From positions 1-64,000 of the forward strand of contig NZ_KB900000.1 of assembly GCF_000378505.1 (NCBI RefSeq): a stretch of DNA of 64,000 nt, read 5' to 3'. Shown one piece after another: positions 10,976-20,724 of this stretch. The notes under the pieces are model-generated. The model worked only from the letters and a program-made list of their open reading frames with translations, had not been told where the DNA came from and made no database searches. Each line of letters opens with the position of its first letter. Position 1 is the stretch's first letter. This stretch comes from Modicisalibacter luteus DSM 23508. GTDB taxonomy: Bacteria; Pseudomonadota; Gammaproteobacteria; Pseudomonadales; Halomonadaceae. Position numbers and translations under genes: made by a program.

Positions 10976-12181
10976 ATGACGTCCCGCACCCTCGAGGGCG
11001 CCCTCGATACGGAAAATACCGGTGAGCACAGACTCGCTTACGGCCTGCTATGGTGCTTGGGGCTCTACCTGCGCTTGTCGGTGCTGATCGTGCCGCCATT
11101 GATTCCTCAACTGAAACGTGTGTTGGGATTCTCCAGCGGCGACGTGGCAATCGCCACCAGCCTGCCGTTGGTCACGCTGGCCTGTGGCGCTCTGGTGGCA
11201 GGTTGGTTGCTGGCGCGCCTGGGGGCGCGAATCTGTATGTTGGGTGGGCTGGCAGTCATGGCGCTGGGCAGTGCCCTGCGTGCCGTGCCGGAGGATTTCC
11301 TGCCGTTCCTGCTGGCCACCGTAGTGATGGGCGCAGGCATTGCCTTCATGCAGACCGCCATTCCGGTACTCGCCAAGCTGTGGGTGCCGGGCCGTGTCGG
11401 GCGCGCCTCGGCGATCTACACCAACGGCCTGCTGGTTGGCGAGTTACTCGCTGCCGGCGCCACAGGGCCGCTGGTTGCCGCCTGGCTTCAGGAGGATTGG
11501 CAGTGGGCCTTTGCGCTGTGGGTAGCGCCGGTTCCGTTATTGATGCTGGTTCTGTCATTGGCGGGCAAGGCGCTGCCGATGGCGTCCAAGCTGCCGCGCA
11601 GCCAGGGCGGGCTGACGCTGCCCGATGTTCGTGACGGGCGCATGTGGCGCCTGGTGTGGCTGCTGGGCTGCGCCGCGGCGTTGTATTTCTGTGGCAACGT
11701 CTTTCTACCGCCGATTCTCGAAGACAGCGAGCGCCTGATGCTGCTCGGTCCCAGCCTGGCCTCGCTTAATGCCGCTCAGATGCTGTCCTCGGCGTTGCTG
11801 GTGATCTGGGCGGATCGTCTGCTCGGCCAACGCTGGCCGCTGGTCGTCATCACCTTGTGTGCGCTGCTTGCGATTCCGGCCATGCTGGTATCGCCTGGGG
11901 CAAGCATCGTCTGGACCGCCGGCGTGTTCGGCTTCTTCACCAGTGCGCTGTTCATTTTCGTTCTGGCGCTGCCCGCCTGGCTGGCTAGCGTTGAACAACT
12001 GCCGCGACTGATGAGCGGCATGCTGTTCTTTGGCTACCTGCTGGTCTTTGCGATCACTGTGCTGGGCGGTTGGCTGAACGATGTCAGCGGTCATGTGGCA
12101 CTAGCGTTTCTGCCCACCCTGGTAGTGAGCGTCGTCGCCATGCTGGGCACGCGGCGGCTGTTGGCGGCTGACCATGCTTAA
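10976..12181 (+). CDS. MFS transporter, CynX/NimT type
   Basis: 401 residues with about twelve hydrophobic helices and the family start region RLSVLIVPPLIPQLKRVLGFSSGDVAIATSLP. CynX/NimT-type carriers move small anions or nitro-aromatic-like compounds; the substrate here is unknown. The last eight bases overlap the start of the following LysR gene, so the two are translationally coupled. That regulator is PcaQ-like, so an aromatic acid is a plausible cargo (inference). Confidence 0.8.
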   Translation: MTSRTLEGALDTENTGEHRLAYGLLWCLGLYLRLSVLIVPPLIPQLKRVLGFSSGDVAIATSLPLVTLACGALVAGWLLARLGARICMLGGLAVMALGSALRAVPEDFLPFLLATVVMGAGIAFMQTAIPVLAKLWVPGRVGRASAIYTNGLLVGELLAAGATGPLVAAWLQEDWQWAFALWVAPVPLLMLVLSLAGKALPMASKLPRSQGGLTLPDVRDGRMWRLVWLLGCAAALYFCGNVFLPPILEDSERLMLLGPSLASLNAAQMLSSALLVIWADRLLGQRWPLVVITLCALLAIPAMLVSPGASIVWTAGVFGFFTSALFIFVLALPAWLASVEQLPRLMSGMLFFGYLLVFAITVLGGWLNDVSGHVALAFLPTLVVSVVAMLGTRRLLAADHA

Positions 12182-13097
12182 TCCGAGAATCAAGCTACGC
12201 CACCTACAAGCCTTTCTGGAGGTAGCTCGCCAGCGCAGTTTTGCTCGGGCGGCCGATAGCCTTGCCATTACCCAGCCGGCCATGTCCAAGACCATCCGTG
12301 AACTGGAAGAGGCCGTTGCCGCGTCGTTGTTCGAGCGCGGGCCGCGCGGTGTGACACTTACGCCTTCGGGCATGGCCCTGCTGAGACACGCCGGGCCGGC
12401 GATCAACCTGCTGCAGGAGGGGTTGGCCGCTGTACGCCAGCCGGCAAGCGGGGAAGTGGTGGTGCGGGTGGGCGCGTTGTCGACGGTGGAGGAGGGCTTG
12501 CTGCCACAGGCCGCCCAGGCGCTGCATGGGCGATTTCCCGACATACGCCTGCAGGTCAATTCCGGGCCGAGTGCCTATTTGCTCTCTCAACTCGGGCTGG
12601 GTGAGCTGGACCTGGTTGTCGGCCGTATGAGCGAAGCACAGGAAAGCCGTGGGTTCAGCTTCGAGCATCTCTACCACGAACCGCTGGTGCTTGTGGCCCG
12701 TACCGGACATGCCCTGGCAAGTCTGCCACGCACCCGGCTGAGTGCCGACATGCTCGGCGAGTATCCCTGGGTAGTTCCGCCGACGCCGACCACGCTTCGC
12801 GAACAGATCGAGCGTTTCTGGGTCGAGCAGGGTGGCCCACCGCCGCCCGTTGCACTGGAAACCCTATCGCTGACCCTGAGCCGTCGCTACGTACAACGTA
12901 CCGACGCACTGTGGGTCGCGCCGTTGGATGCTGTGCGTAGTGATCTCACCGAGAAGTGGCTGGTCCGTCTACCTATCGATATCGAGGCGCATGGCGGCTC
13001 GGTAGGCGTATGCATCAACGCGACCCGTGCGCTGTCGCCGGCGGCAGAACGCTTGATCGAGCAGTTGCGCGACCTGGCCGGCAGACGCGACCCGTAG
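12174..13097 (+). CDS. pcaQ: LysR-family activator, PcaQ type
   Basis: A 307-residue LysR protein. Its N-terminus (RIKLRHLQAFLEVARQRSFARAADSLAITQPAMSKTIRELEEAV) is the pattern seen in PcaQ, the activator of protocatechuate genes that senses 3-carboxymuconate. Independent support comes from the pcaHG promoter, which carries CATAACC-TGAG-GGTTATG at 14843-14860; this matches the PcaQ site ATAACC-N4-GGTT described in alphaproteobacteria. The gene overlaps the MFS stop codon (ATGCTTAA). It is separated from pcaHG by the opposing msrPQ genes rather than being divergent from its target. Confidence 0.75.
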   Translation: MLNPRIKLRHLQAFLEVARQRSFARAADSLAITQPAMSKTIRELEEAVAASLFERGPRGVTLTPSGMALLRHAGPAINLLQEGLAAVRQPASGEVVVRVGALSTVEEGLLPQAAQALHGRFPDIRLQVNSGPSAYLLSQLGLGELDLVVGRMSEAQESRGFSFEHLYHEPLVLVARTGHALASLPRTRLSADMLGEYPWVVPPTPTTLREQIERFWVEQGGPPPPVALETLSLTLSRRYVQRTDALWVAPLDAVRSDLTEKWLVRLPIDIEAHGGSVGVCINATRALSPAAERLIEQLRDLAGRRDP

Positions 13098-13122
13098 GCG
13101 GGTCGAGGCAGGGCGGCTCACG

Positions 13123-13752
13123 TCAGACGCGGGCCCGTTTCAAGCGCTCCCCGAGCCGCGGCAAACGCTGGGCGATTCCGGGCAGGCGCAGCAGCATCAG
13201 CCCCAGGGCGACCGCGGCATAGGTGCTCCACTCCGCCAGGTCCGCACGCACAACCCATAGGAAATGCAGCAGCACCAGGCCCAGCGCGGCATAGATCCAC
13301 TTGTGTAGCGGCTTCCAGCGTTTACCTAGCCGGCGCATGGCGTAGCGATTGGATGTCACGGCGAGGGCCAGCAGGATGACCAGAGCCAGCGCCCCGACGA
13401 TCACGTAAGGACGCTTCTGCAGATCCTCGCCGAGTGCCGTCCAGTTGAGGCCGAGGATGAACAGCAGGTAGCTGAGCATGTGCAGAAGCGCGTAGCTGAA
13501 CGTCCACAGCCCGAGCTGGCGCCGGATTGCGCTGAAGCCTTTCCAGCGAGTGAGCCGCATCAACGGCGTCAGGCTCAACGTGCACAGCAGCAAAAAGAGG
13601 GCGCCCTGGCCCAGGTTGAGCAGCAGATAGCGCCCAGGCTCCGGGCCTGCCGCACCGATGGCGACATGAAACATCCACCAGCTGAGCGGCACCAGCGCAG
13701 CTACAAAGACCAGCAGCCGCCACACGAGAATGTGCCGGGGTTGTGCCATCAA
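13123..13752 (-). CDS. msrQ: MsrQ, heme-binding membrane subunit of the periplasmic Met-sulfoxide reductase
   Basis: A 209-residue protein with six predicted helices of the ferric-reductase-like family ([43 protein letters not shown]), including conserved histidines that would bind heme. MsrQ passes respiratory-chain electrons to MsrP. Its start overlaps the msrP stop by four bases, so the pair is co-translated. Confidence 0.92.
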   Translation of the reverse strand: MMAQPRHILVWRLLVFVAALVPLSWWMFHVAIGAAGPEPGRYLLLNLGQGALFLLLCTLSLTPLMRLTRWKGFSAIRRQLGLWTFSYALLHMLSYLLFILGLNWTALGEDLQKRPYVIVGALALVILLALAVTSNRYAMRRLGKRWKPLHKWIYAALGLVLLHFLWVVRADLAEWSTYAAVALGLMLLRLPGIAQRLPRLGERLKRARV

Positions 13753-14753
13753 TAGAACTTCCGCAGGTCCATGCCTTGATAGAGCCCTGCAACGTCTTCG
13801 GCGTAGCCGTTGAAGGGCTGGGTATCGATGACGTTGGGGTTGAACAGGCTGTTGGGTAGGCGGCGCTCAGTAGCCTGGCTCCAGCGCGGGTGGTCGACGT
13901 CCGGATTGACGTTGGCGTAGAAGCCGTACTCATCAGGTGCCAGCATATGCCACGACGTTTCGGGCTGGGACTCGACCAGCGAGATACGCACGATCGACTT
14001 GATACTCTTGAAACCGTACTTCCAGGGGACCACCAGGCGAAGCGGCGCCCCATTCTGATTGGGCAACACGCGCCCATACATGCCGACCGCCAGGAAAGCG
14101 AGTGGATGCATTGCCTCGTCCATGCGCAGGCCTTCGCGATAGGGCCACTCGATCAACCCGAAGCGTGAGGCCTGGCCGGGCATCTGCTTGGGATGCTCAA
14201 GAGTCTCGAAGCGTACATACTTGGCCTTGCCGGTAGGCTCGGCGCGCTTGATAACGTCGGCCAGCGGAATACCCAGCCAAGGGATCACCATTGACCAGGC
14301 TTCGACGCAACGCAGCCGGTAAATGCGTTCCTCGAAACGACTCGGCGTGATGAGATTCTCAAGGGCATACTGGCCCGGTTTTCCCACTTCTCCATCGATG
14401 GTCACCGACCACGGCACAGTATTCAACTGGCCGGCATAGCGTGCCGGATCGCTCTTGTTGCTGCCGAACTCGTAGAAGTTGTTGTAGTGCGTCGCATCGT
14501 CGAACGGCGTGATCTTTTCCTCCGCCGTCACTGCGTTCCAGCGGGTATCGGATAGATGGGCCTCGAACCACTCAGGTCCCTTCGCCTTGGTGACATCGTC
14601 GTAGTCGGGGCCGGCAAGGGCTGCACGCGGCAGGCTTGCCGCCAGCCCTATCCCGGCAACGCCACCCAGGAAGGTACGGCGCGACAAATAGACCGATTCC
14701 GGCGTGACGTCATTCTCGCCAATGGAGTGGCGATTGCGGGAGCGGATCAGCAT
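13749..14753 (-). CDS. msrP: MsrP, periplasmic molybdopterin protein-methionine-S-oxide reductase
   Basis: 334 residues of the sulfite-oxidase fold. A Tat signal with SRRTFLGG near residues 24-31 is followed by a hydrophobic stretch and an ALA cleavage site. The molybdenum-ligating Cys lies in [17 protein letters not shown]. MsrP repairs oxidised methionine in envelope proteins with MsrQ as electron donor. GGAG lies seven bases before the ATG. The gene is divergent from pcaHG and splits pcaQ from its presumed target. Confidence 0.93.
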   Translation of the reverse strand: MLIRSRNRHSIGENDVTPESVYLSRRTFLGGVAGIGLAASLPRAALAGPDYDDVTKAKGPEWFEAHLSDTRWNAVTAEEKITPFDDATHYNNFYEFGSNKSDPARYAGQLNTVPWSVTIDGEVGKPGQYALENLITPSRFEERIYRLRCVEAWSMVIPWLGIPLADVIKRAEPTGKAKYVRFETLEHPKQMPGQASRFGLIEWPYREGLRMDEAMHPLAFLAVGMYGRVLPNQNGAPLRLVVPWKYGFKSIKSIVRISLVESQPETSWHMLAPDEYGFYANVNPDVDHPRWSQATERRLPNSLFNPNVIDTQPFNGYAEDVAGLYQGMDLRKFY

Positions 14754-14842
14754 GGGAGGACTCCGAGGGGAAAGGCCTATACGAGGTTACTGACCATGAG
14801 GAGAAGGAATAGTTGCGTGAGTAGGGTAAGTAGAAAGTTTGC

Positions 14843-14860
14843 CATAACCTGAGGGTTATG
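14843..14860. promoter_or_regulatory. PcaQ-type operator upstream of pcaHG
   Basis: A perfect inverted repeat, CATAACC-TGAG-GGTTATG, lies ~87 bases upstream of the pcaH start. It contains ATAACC-N4-GGTT, the PcaQ binding pattern reported for Agrobacterium and Sinorhizobium pca promoters. A second repeat, GCGACA-ATG-TGTCGC, lies at 14901-14915, closer to the start. Confidence 0.65.
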
Positions 14861-14900
14861 CGAGGTAGGCGACATTTCACTTGGTTAATCCCCATCGTCG

Positions 14901-14915
14901 GCGACAATGTGTCGC
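14901..14915. promoter_or_regulatory. Second inverted repeat in the pcaHG leader
   Basis: GCGACA-ATG-TGTCGC is a perfect 6-3-6 repeat 32 bases before pcaH. It could be an additional operator or part of the 5' untranslated RNA; no known factor is recognised. Confidence 0.35.
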
Positions 14916-14946
14916 ATAACAAAGGCACTGAAAGGAGATGACCCCC

Positions 14947-15681
14947 ATGCCTCTCAACAAGGGCAAGCGCTTCGTCGAGCGCGACCGCACCTGGCATCCC
15001 GTTGCCTACACCCCCGGCTACAAGACCGCCGTGGCCCGCTCGCCCAGCCAGGCCCTGGTCAGCCTGCAGGCGCCGACGGTCTCCGAACTCAGCGGTCCCG
15101 ACTTCCAGCACCTGCGCATGGGACCGCATGATAATGACCTGTTGCTCAATTACCGCGAAGGCAACGGTCAGGACGGTCTGCCGGTGGGTGAGCGCATCAT
15201 CATGTTCGGCCGCGTAACCGACCAGTTCGGCAAGCCGGTACCGCATACCCTGGTCGAAATGTGGCAGGCCAACGCCGGTGGGCGCTACCGTCACAAGAAG
15301 GATCAGTACCTGGCACCACTCGACCCTAACTTCGGGGGCGTGGGGCGTTGCCTGACCGACGAAGAGGGCTGGTATCGCTTCCGTACCGTCAAGCCCGGCC
15401 CCTATCCGTGGCCGAACGGCATCAACACCTGGCGCCCGGCACACATTCATGTCTCGGTAATGGGGCCGTCGATCTCCACACGTCTGGTCACCCAGATGTA
15501 CTTCGAGGGCGACCCGCTGATTCCGATTTGCCCGATCGTACGTACCCTCAACGATCCGGAAGCCGTACAGACCATGGTCGGCCGTCTCGACATGGCCCAT
15601 AGCCGGCCCATGGATTGCCTTGCCTACCGCTTCGATATCGTGACGCGCGGCGAACTGCAGACCTATTTCGAGAACGTGTGA
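14947..15681 (+). CDS. pcaH: Protocatechuate 3,4-dioxygenase beta subunit
   Basis: A 244-residue iron-bearing subunit. Ferric ligands are Tyr114 (GRYRHK), Tyr153 (GPYPW), His166 and His168 (RPAHIHVSV); their spacing (39, 13, 2) equals that of the Pseudomonas putida enzyme. It cleaves protocatechuate intradiol to 3-carboxy-cis,cis-muconate. The start at 14947 is chosen because GGAG ends at 14937, nine bases ahead; the ATG at 14938 abuts the Shine-Dalgarno sequence and cannot be used efficiently. pcaG follows after 11 bases. A PcaQ-like box lies upstream. Confidence 0.96.
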   Translation: MPLNKGKRFVERDRTWHPVAYTPGYKTAVARSPSQALVSLQAPTVSELSGPDFQHLRMGPHDNDLLLNYREGNGQDGLPVGERIIMFGRVTDQFGKPVPHTLVEMWQANAGGRYRHKKDQYLAPLDPNFGGVGRCLTDEEGWYRFRTVKPGPYPWPNGINTWRPAHIHVSVMGPSISTRLVTQMYFEGDPLIPICPIVRTLNDPEAVQTMVGRLDMAHSRPMDCLAYRFDIVTRGELQTYFENV

Positions 15682-15692
15682 GGGGAAATGCC

Positions 15693-16328
15693 ATGAAACA
15701 GCCGAATTCAACGCCGACCACTGACCTCATGCTGCGTGAAACCGCCTCACAGACCGCTGGCCCGTACGTTCACATCGGCCTGGCCTTGAGCATTGCCGGT
15801 CTGCCTCCGCGAAAGGAAGAGATCTGGAACCGGATGGCCACATCCGAGGCCGACGGCCAGCTCATCGAGGTGGTGGGCACCGTGATCGACGGCAATGGCG
15901 ATCTGGTACGCGACACTTTCATCGAGGCCTGGCAGGCTGACGCCAACGGCGAATACCAGTGCGACTACGATCTCGAGCGGCCGTTCAACAGTTTCGGGAG
16001 AACCGCCACCACCGTAGAGTCTGGTGGCGAATGGTCGCTGACCACCGTCAAGCCGGGCATCGTCAAGGCTGCCAATGGCAAGCCGATGGCACCGCACATC
16101 AACCTGGCGGTGTTCGCCCGCGGCATTAACATGCAGTTGAACACGCGCATGTACTTCGAGGATGAGGCCGAAGTCAACGTGGCCTGCCCGATTTTCAACG
16201 CGGTAGAGTCCGAGGCCCGTCGACGCACACTGCTCGCCAGGCGCGAGGAAGGCGAAGGCGGCAAGGTGCGTTACCGCTTCGACATTCGTCTCCGTGGCGA
16301 GGGCGAGACGGTATTCTTCGATTTTTGA
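15693..16328 (+). CDS. pcaG: Protocatechuate 3,4-dioxygenase alpha subunit
   Basis: 211 residues, homologous to PcaH but lacking the full iron ligand set, as expected for the alpha subunit (ETASQTAGPYVHIGLA, IEAWQADANGEYQ, APHINLAVFARGINMQLNTRMYF). It completes the active site of the alpha-beta protomer. The ATG at 15693 follows AGGGGAAATGCC. A strong terminator 24 bases after the stop ends the pcaHG operon. Confidence 0.95.
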   Translation: MKQPNSTPTTDLMLRETASQTAGPYVHIGLALSIAGLPPRKEEIWNRMATSEADGQLIEVVGTVIDGNGDLVRDTFIEAWQADANGEYQCDYDLERPFNSFGRTATTVESGGEWSLTTVKPGIVKAANGKPMAPHINLAVFARGINMQLNTRMYFEDEAEVNVACPIFNAVESEARRRTLLARREEGEGGKVRYRFDIRLRGEGETVFFDF

Positions 16329-16351
16329 ACCATATGCGCTAGACGCCGTGG

Positions 16352-16387
16352 AACGCCCTGCAACCTGCCGGTTGCAGGGCGTTTTTC
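16352..16387 (+). terminator. Rho-independent terminator after pcaHG
   Basis: A 13-bp perfect stem (ACGCCCTGCAACC with GGTTGCAGGGCGT, loop TGCC) is followed by TTTTTC. Confidence 0.93.
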
Positions 16388-16536
16388 TGGCAGGGGGAGT
16401 CGGGCCATTCAACGATTAGCAGGCTCATCGCGGCGGATCGCAGGCTTTCTCGGCATCAACCATTCATGTCATGATTAGCGTCTAGATCACGCCGAATTTC
16501 AGCGTTTCTGCCATTCAGTACTGGAGAGCGATACCC

Positions 16537-17637
16537 GTGGCCACAGCAGGCTTTAGCTTGATCCCCAATGCCAACCCGACCGATGCCCGTGTGCGCGAGG
16601 AAATCCTGGCCAACCCTGGTTTCGGCCGCTTCTTCACCGATCACATGGCGCATGTGCGTTGGACGGCGAGCGACGGCTGGCATAACGCCGAAGTCCGGCC
16701 TTATGGACCGCTGACACTGGACCCCGCCGCTTCGGTGCTGCACTACGCCCAGGAAATCTTCGAAGGAATCAAGGCCTACCGCCATGCAGACGGCTCAGTG
16801 TGGTCCTTCCGGCCCGAGAAGAATGCGGCACGCTTTCGTGCCTCGGCGCGTCGCCTGGCCCTGCCGGAGCTCGACACCGAGACATTTGTCGGTTCGCTGA
16901 AAGCGCTGGTCGCCCAGGACATCGACTGGGTGCCGACACCGACGGGCGAAGCCGACGAATCGAGCCTGTACCTGCGCCCGTTCATGATCGCCAGCGAGAA
17001 GTTCCTCGGCGTACGCCCGTCCAAGGAAGTCGACTACTACGTCATCGCCTCGCCGGTTGCCTCCTATTTCAAGGGCGGCATCAAGCCCGTGTCGATCTGG
17101 CTCTCCTCGACTTATAACCGCGCCGCCCCCGGAGGCACTGGCTTTGCCAAGTGCGGCGGCAACTATGCGGCGTCGCTGGCTGCCCAGAAAGAGGCCGAGG
17201 CCCACCAGTGCGATCAGGTCGCCTTCCTGGATGCGGTGGAGAACAAGTGGGTCGAGGAACTCGGCGGCATGAACCTGTTCTTCGTATTCAAGGACGGCCG
17301 CATCGTGACCCCGGCGCTTACCGGCACCATTCTCGAGGGCGTGACCCGCGACTCGGTGCTGCAACTGGCCAGGGATGCCGGGCTCAAGCCCGAAGAGCGC
17401 CAGATCAGCATCGATGAATGGCGCGAGGGCGCAGCCTCCGGCGAGATCACCGAAGTCTTCGCCTGTGGAACGGCTGCCGTCATCACGCCGATCGGGCAAC
17501 TGGTCAGCGAGAACGAGCACATCGTCTGTAACGCCGAGAACGGTGGCGAGGTTGGTCGCTCTCTACGCAAGCAACTGCTGGATATCCAGTACGGACGCAG
17601 TGAAGACGTCCATGGCTGGCTGACGCGCCTGGCCTGA
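16537..17637 (+). CDS. ilvE: Branched-chain amino acid aminotransferase
   Basis: A 366-residue class IV PLP aminotransferase of the larger type II form. The PLP lysine is Lys205 in GTGFAKCGGNYAAS. Other signatures are HYAQEIFEGIKAYR, LYLRPFMIASE and EVFACGTAAVITPIG. It catalyses the last step of Leu, Ile and Val synthesis and the first step of their catabolism. The start is GTG at 16537 after GGAG. It stands alone between two terminators. Confidence 0.94.
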   Translation: MATAGFSLIPNANPTDARVREEILANPGFGRFFTDHMAHVRWTASDGWHNAEVRPYGPLTLDPAASVLHYAQEIFEGIKAYRHADGSVWSFRPEKNAARFRASARRLALPELDTETFVGSLKALVAQDIDWVPTPTGEADESSLYLRPFMIASEKFLGVRPSKEVDYYVIASPVASYFKGGIKPVSIWLSSTYNRAAPGGTGFAKCGGNYAASLAAQKEAEAHQCDQVAFLDAVENKWVEELGGMNLFFVFKDGRIVTPALTGTILEGVTRDSVLQLARDAGLKPEERQISIDEWREGAASGEITEVFACGTAAVITPIGQLVSENEHIVCNAENGGEVGRSLRKQLLDIQYGRSEDVHGWLTRLA

Positions 17638-17663
17638 TCCATCTGTTACGAAACAGACCCGCT

Positions 17664-17695
17664 ACGCCGCTACCCGTCAGGGTGGCGGCGTTTTT
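17664..17695 (+). terminator. Rho-independent terminator after ilvE
   Basis: A 12-bp stem with one T-G wobble (ACGCCGCTACCC / GGGTGGCGGCGT, loop GTCA) is followed by five T. Confidence 0.9.
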
Positions 17696-17762
17696 CGTTG
17701 GGTGAACGGTTCACGGTAAGACGCTCCACACCGAGGTATTGACGTGGAAGAAGGGAAAAGTG

Positions 17763-18935
17763 CTAGAGACTATCTTCCAGCATGACGCACTCGACGACCA
17801 GCTGCCCCTGAACGTTCTGGCAGGTTCCGTTCACCCGTACAGGAAGCTCGCTGCCATCTCGTGCCAACAACGAGAGGTGCAGGTTCTCGACATTGCCCTG
17901 GAGGCGAACCATGGGGAATAGATACATCTGAAAGAAAAGCCGGCTGGCGTCCGTGAGGACAAGATCTATCGAGCGACCTTGCAAGTCATCGGGAGAATAG
18001 CCTAACCATTGCTGGAGCTTGTCATTCGACGTCGTTATCTTGCCCTCCATCGTGAATGCCAGGAAGCCACAAGGTAGCGAATAAAGAGAATCGCTAGAGG
18101 ACGCCGCCGGCAAGTAGGCCGGGGTTGGCAGATACTCCCGGATCGAACGGATGACCTCCTCCGGATGGCTCATGTGCGGGCAATGTCCCGTAGCGGACAT
18201 GAGCTTGTAGGTGCTGTGGGGCATATGCTTGTGCACATACTCCCCGACACATGTCGAGGCGATTGCGTCTTCCCGGGACTGAAGCACCAAGGCAGGAACC
18301 GTGGCTTGGGAAAGGTCGGCGCGGTTGTCGGAAAAGAACGTGACGGCGGCAAAATTTCGGGCAATGGCCGGGTCGGTGGCACAAAAACTGTCTTGCAGTT
18401 CTTCCGTCAATTCCGGCCGTGCCTCATGGCTCATGATGGTGGGCGCCAGGAAGCCGGCCCAGCCCAGGTCGTTCTTTTCCATCATGTCGAGCAGGCCCGT
18501 CAAGGCATTGTGCTCGAAACCGCCCATATAGTCGGGTGGATCGTTCACGTAACATGGCGACGGACCGACCATGACAAGCCGCTCAAAACGTTCGGGATCC
18601 TGAATCGAGGCGAGCAAGCCTATGATGCTACTCACCGAATGGCCGACGAAGATGGCGCGGTGGACATCCAGGGCGGCCAGAACGTCCAGAACGTCCTGTG
18701 CGTAGCCGTCCAGGGTGCCATAGCGCTCCGCGGTATACGCCGTCAGGTCTGACTTACCAGCTCCGACATAGTCGAACAGTACGACACGGTAGTCATCGGC
18801 GAATGCAGGCGCCACGAACCGCCACATGTTCTGATCGCAGCCGAAACCCGCAGCAAAGACCATGGCCTGTGAGCCATGACCGAAGACTTTTACGTTGTTT
18901 CTAAGCAGCACATTTTGCTTTACATCCTGTTGCAC
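17763..18935 (-). CDS. RsbQ-like alpha/beta hydrolase fused to a C-terminal PAS domain
   Basis: A 390-residue two-domain protein. Residues 1-~270 match RsbQ/KAI2-type hydrolases: [16 protein letters not shown], the Ser in GHSVSS, the Asp in QSREDAIAS and the His in [12 protein letters not shown]. Residues ~285-390 form a PAS domain ([51 protein letters not shown]). In Bacillus, RsbQ works with the separate PAS-phosphatase RsbP in energy-stress signalling; here hydrolase and sensor are one chain and no phosphatase is nearby. The hydrolase probably makes or frees a small ligand for the PAS pocket (inference). It lies 66 bases downstream of the NorR-type gene on the same strand. Confidence 0.85.
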   Translation of the reverse strand: MQQDVKQNVLLRNNVKVFGHGSQAMVFAAGFGCDQNMWRFVAPAFADDYRVVLFDYVGAGKSDLTAYTAERYGTLDGYAQDVLDVLAALDVHRAIFVGHSVSSIIGLLASIQDPERFERLVMVGPSPCYVNDPPDYMGGFEHNALTGLLDMMEKNDLGWAGFLAPTIMSHEARPELTEELQDSFCATDPAIARNFAAVTFFSDNRADLSQATVPALVLQSREDAIASTCVGEYVHKHMPHSTYKLMSATGHCPHMSHPEEVIRSIREYLPTPAYLPAASSSDSLYSLPCGFLAFTMEGKITTSNDKLQQWLGYSPDDLQGRSIDLVLTDASRLFFQMYLFPMVRLQGNVENLHLSLLARDGSELPVRVNGTCQNVQGQLVVECVMLEDSL

Positions 18936-19001
18936 TGGCTAGAACCTTTAGTGAAGTGACTGGCATTGAAGCAGTGCAGATTAGCACCTGTCGTGAGTCG
19001 A

Positions 19002-20588
19002 CTACTTTAACCCCAAGCGCTTTCCAAGGCGATGCAGGTTGCCACTGTCTGTCTCCAAGGCGCGTGCCGTTGCCGCCCAGTTGTCTCCGTGGCTTGCCAG
19101 GGCGCGATAGATGTAGCGCCGCTGGAAATTGTCCGTGGCCTCTCGTAGTGCCATCCAGACCGTTTGGTTCGCGGCGACTGGTAGATCGGCATCCTCCGCA
19201 TCTGACTCGTTGGCGCTATCTGTCGGTAGATCCAGATGCGTGCGGGTAATATACAACGCGGTACGCTGCTGAGAAGATTCAGTGGCATCATCTTGACGCA
19301 TTCTGTCGCCGAACGCCCGCAAGGCGGCCCGACTTAGCGTATGCTCCAGCTCCCGGACATTGCCCGGCCAGTGCCAAGCCTTGAGCGCCACTTCTGCATC
19401 TTCGGTCAGGCGCAGGTTGGCCAATCCGAGACGAACACGGTTCTCTTCCAGAAAACTACCGGCCAGTAGCGGAATATCTTCGCGCCGATCCCGGAGGGGG
19501 GGCACCTGGAGCGGAAAGGCGCTCAAGCGATGGTAAAGGTCTTCACGAAAGCGGCCGGCTTCGACCTCAGCGGCAAGGTCACGGTTGGTGACAGCGATGA
19601 TGCGGACATCGACACGCTGAGGATGCTCGCTGCCGAGAGGCTGGATTTCGCCCTCCTGAAGGACACGCAGGAGCTTGGGCTGAAGCGCAAGGGGCAGTTC
19701 GCCAATCTCATCAAGCATCAGGGTGCTGCCGTTGGCCACATCGAAATAGCCACGGTGATCCTTGATGGCGCCCGAGAACGCGCCACGCCGATGACCGAAT
19801 AACGCACTTTCGATCAAGTGCTCGGGCAATGCGGCACAATTGACACGGACCAACCTGTTGTCGCGTCGCGTGGATAACGTGTGCAGCCGCTGAACGACGC
19901 GCTCCTTGCCGACGCCCGTTTCCCCATGTAGCAGCACGTTCATGTCGGTGGGGGCTACCAGTTTAAGGGCTTCATTGAGGCGTTGCATGGCAGAACTGTG
20001 CCAATGAACCTGTGACTGTGGCACCTGCGCCTTGTCATACGCTTCGTTGAGTCGTGAACTGGCCTGTTCGAATCGTTGGGTCAGGCGTAGAGCGCCCGCT
20101 AACATCTGGGCGGCCGCTTGCAGTTCCTGCCGGTCTATAGTATCGAACCGTCCTGGAGTCAGGGCATCCAGGGTCAGCATGCCTATAAGCTGGCCCTCGT
20201 CGAGCAGCGCCACGCCCATGCAATCGTGAACATGGGTCAGCTTGTCGTCGAGCATTCCATCGAAGGGATCGGGAAGGGAGCAGTCCGGCGCAAAGCGACA
20301 CACGCCCGCATGATCGGCAATGGCTGCCAGACGTGGATGATCCTTCAGCAGGAAATAGCGGCCATAAATATCTTGTGGAAGACCGAAGGCTGCAACTGGA
20401 CGTAAGCCGTCCTTGTCAGCAACCATGAGTGTACAGGCATCAACAGGGTAACGAGCGAGTAGCGTTTGAATAAGCTGGAGCCAAACATCCTGCTGCGCCT
20501 CGGCGGAGAGGCCGTCGCCCATACGATTGAGTAGGCCCCCAAGTGCTAGGAATAATGAAGAAGTCATGATGGTTTTTTGACGGTCCAT
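19002..20588 (-). CDS. norR: NorR-type sigma-54-dependent activator (GAF-AAA+-HTH)
   Basis: About 528 residues. An N-terminal GAF domain (~15-175) carries VHDCMGV and LTLDAL, positions consistent with the iron ligands of the nitric-oxide sensor NorR. The AAA+ domain has Walker A GETGVGKE, Walker B LMLDEIGEL, the sigma-54 contact loop GAFSGA (usual form GAFTGA) and WPGNVRELEH. A Fis-type HTH (WAATARALETDSGNLHRLGKRL) ends the protein. The start is uncertain: GTG 20594, ATG 20588 and ATG 20567 all lack a clear Shine-Dalgarno sequence. No norVW, hmp or norB is adjacent. The nearest sigma-54-like promoter is divergent, at 20725. Confidence 0.85.
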   Translation of the reverse strand: MDRQKTIMTSSLFLALGGLLNRMGDGLSAEAQQDVWLQLIQTLLARYPVDACTLMVADKDGLRPVAAFGLPQDIYGRYFLLKDHPRLAAIADHAGVCRFAPDCSLPDPFDGMLDDKLTHVHDCMGVALLDEGQLIGMLTLDALTPGRFDTIDRQELQAAAQMLAGALRLTQRFEQASSRLNEAYDKAQVPQSQVHWHSSAMQRLNEALKLVAPTDMNVLLHGETGVGKERVVQRLHTLSTRRDNRLVRVNCAALPEHLIESALFGHRRGAFSGAIKDHRGYFDVANGSTLMLDEIGELPLALQPKLLRVLQEGEIQPLGSEHPQRVDVRIIAVTNRDLAAEVEAGRFREDLYHRLSAFPLQVPPLRDRREDIPLLAGSFLEENRVRLGLANLRLTEDAEVALKAWHWPGNVRELEHTLSRAALRAFGDRMRQDDATESSQQRTALYITRTHLDLPTDSANESDAEDADLPVAANQTVWMALREATDNFQRRYIYRALASHGDNWAATARALETDSGNLHRLGKRLGLK

Positions 20589-20661
20589 TGTCACTTTGTC
20601 ACTGTCATTTTTTCACTGTTTGCCGGTTCGATGCAAAAAATTGCTTTGTTTTTTTGTCACT
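20588..20661. repeat. TTGTCACT repeat array upstream of norR
   Basis: TTGTCACT occurs perfectly at 20588-20595, 20596-20603 and 20654-20661, with a degenerate TTTTCACT at 20610-20617. The array lies at the norR start and 65-140 bases upstream of the divergent sigma-54-like promoter, where enhancer sites for an activator are expected. It does not fit the published NorR GT-N7-AC site. Confidence 0.5.
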
Positions 20662-20724
20662 GGTGGAACGGTGGTAAAATAAATCCCTGATCAAACAATC
20701 ATTTAATGCTTTCTCCTTGGTTTT

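Noticed and set aside
20588-20617. TTGTCACT array as canonical NorR sites
   Set aside because: The copies do not satisfy the GT-N7-AC pattern of known NorR operators; kept only as an unassigned repeat array.
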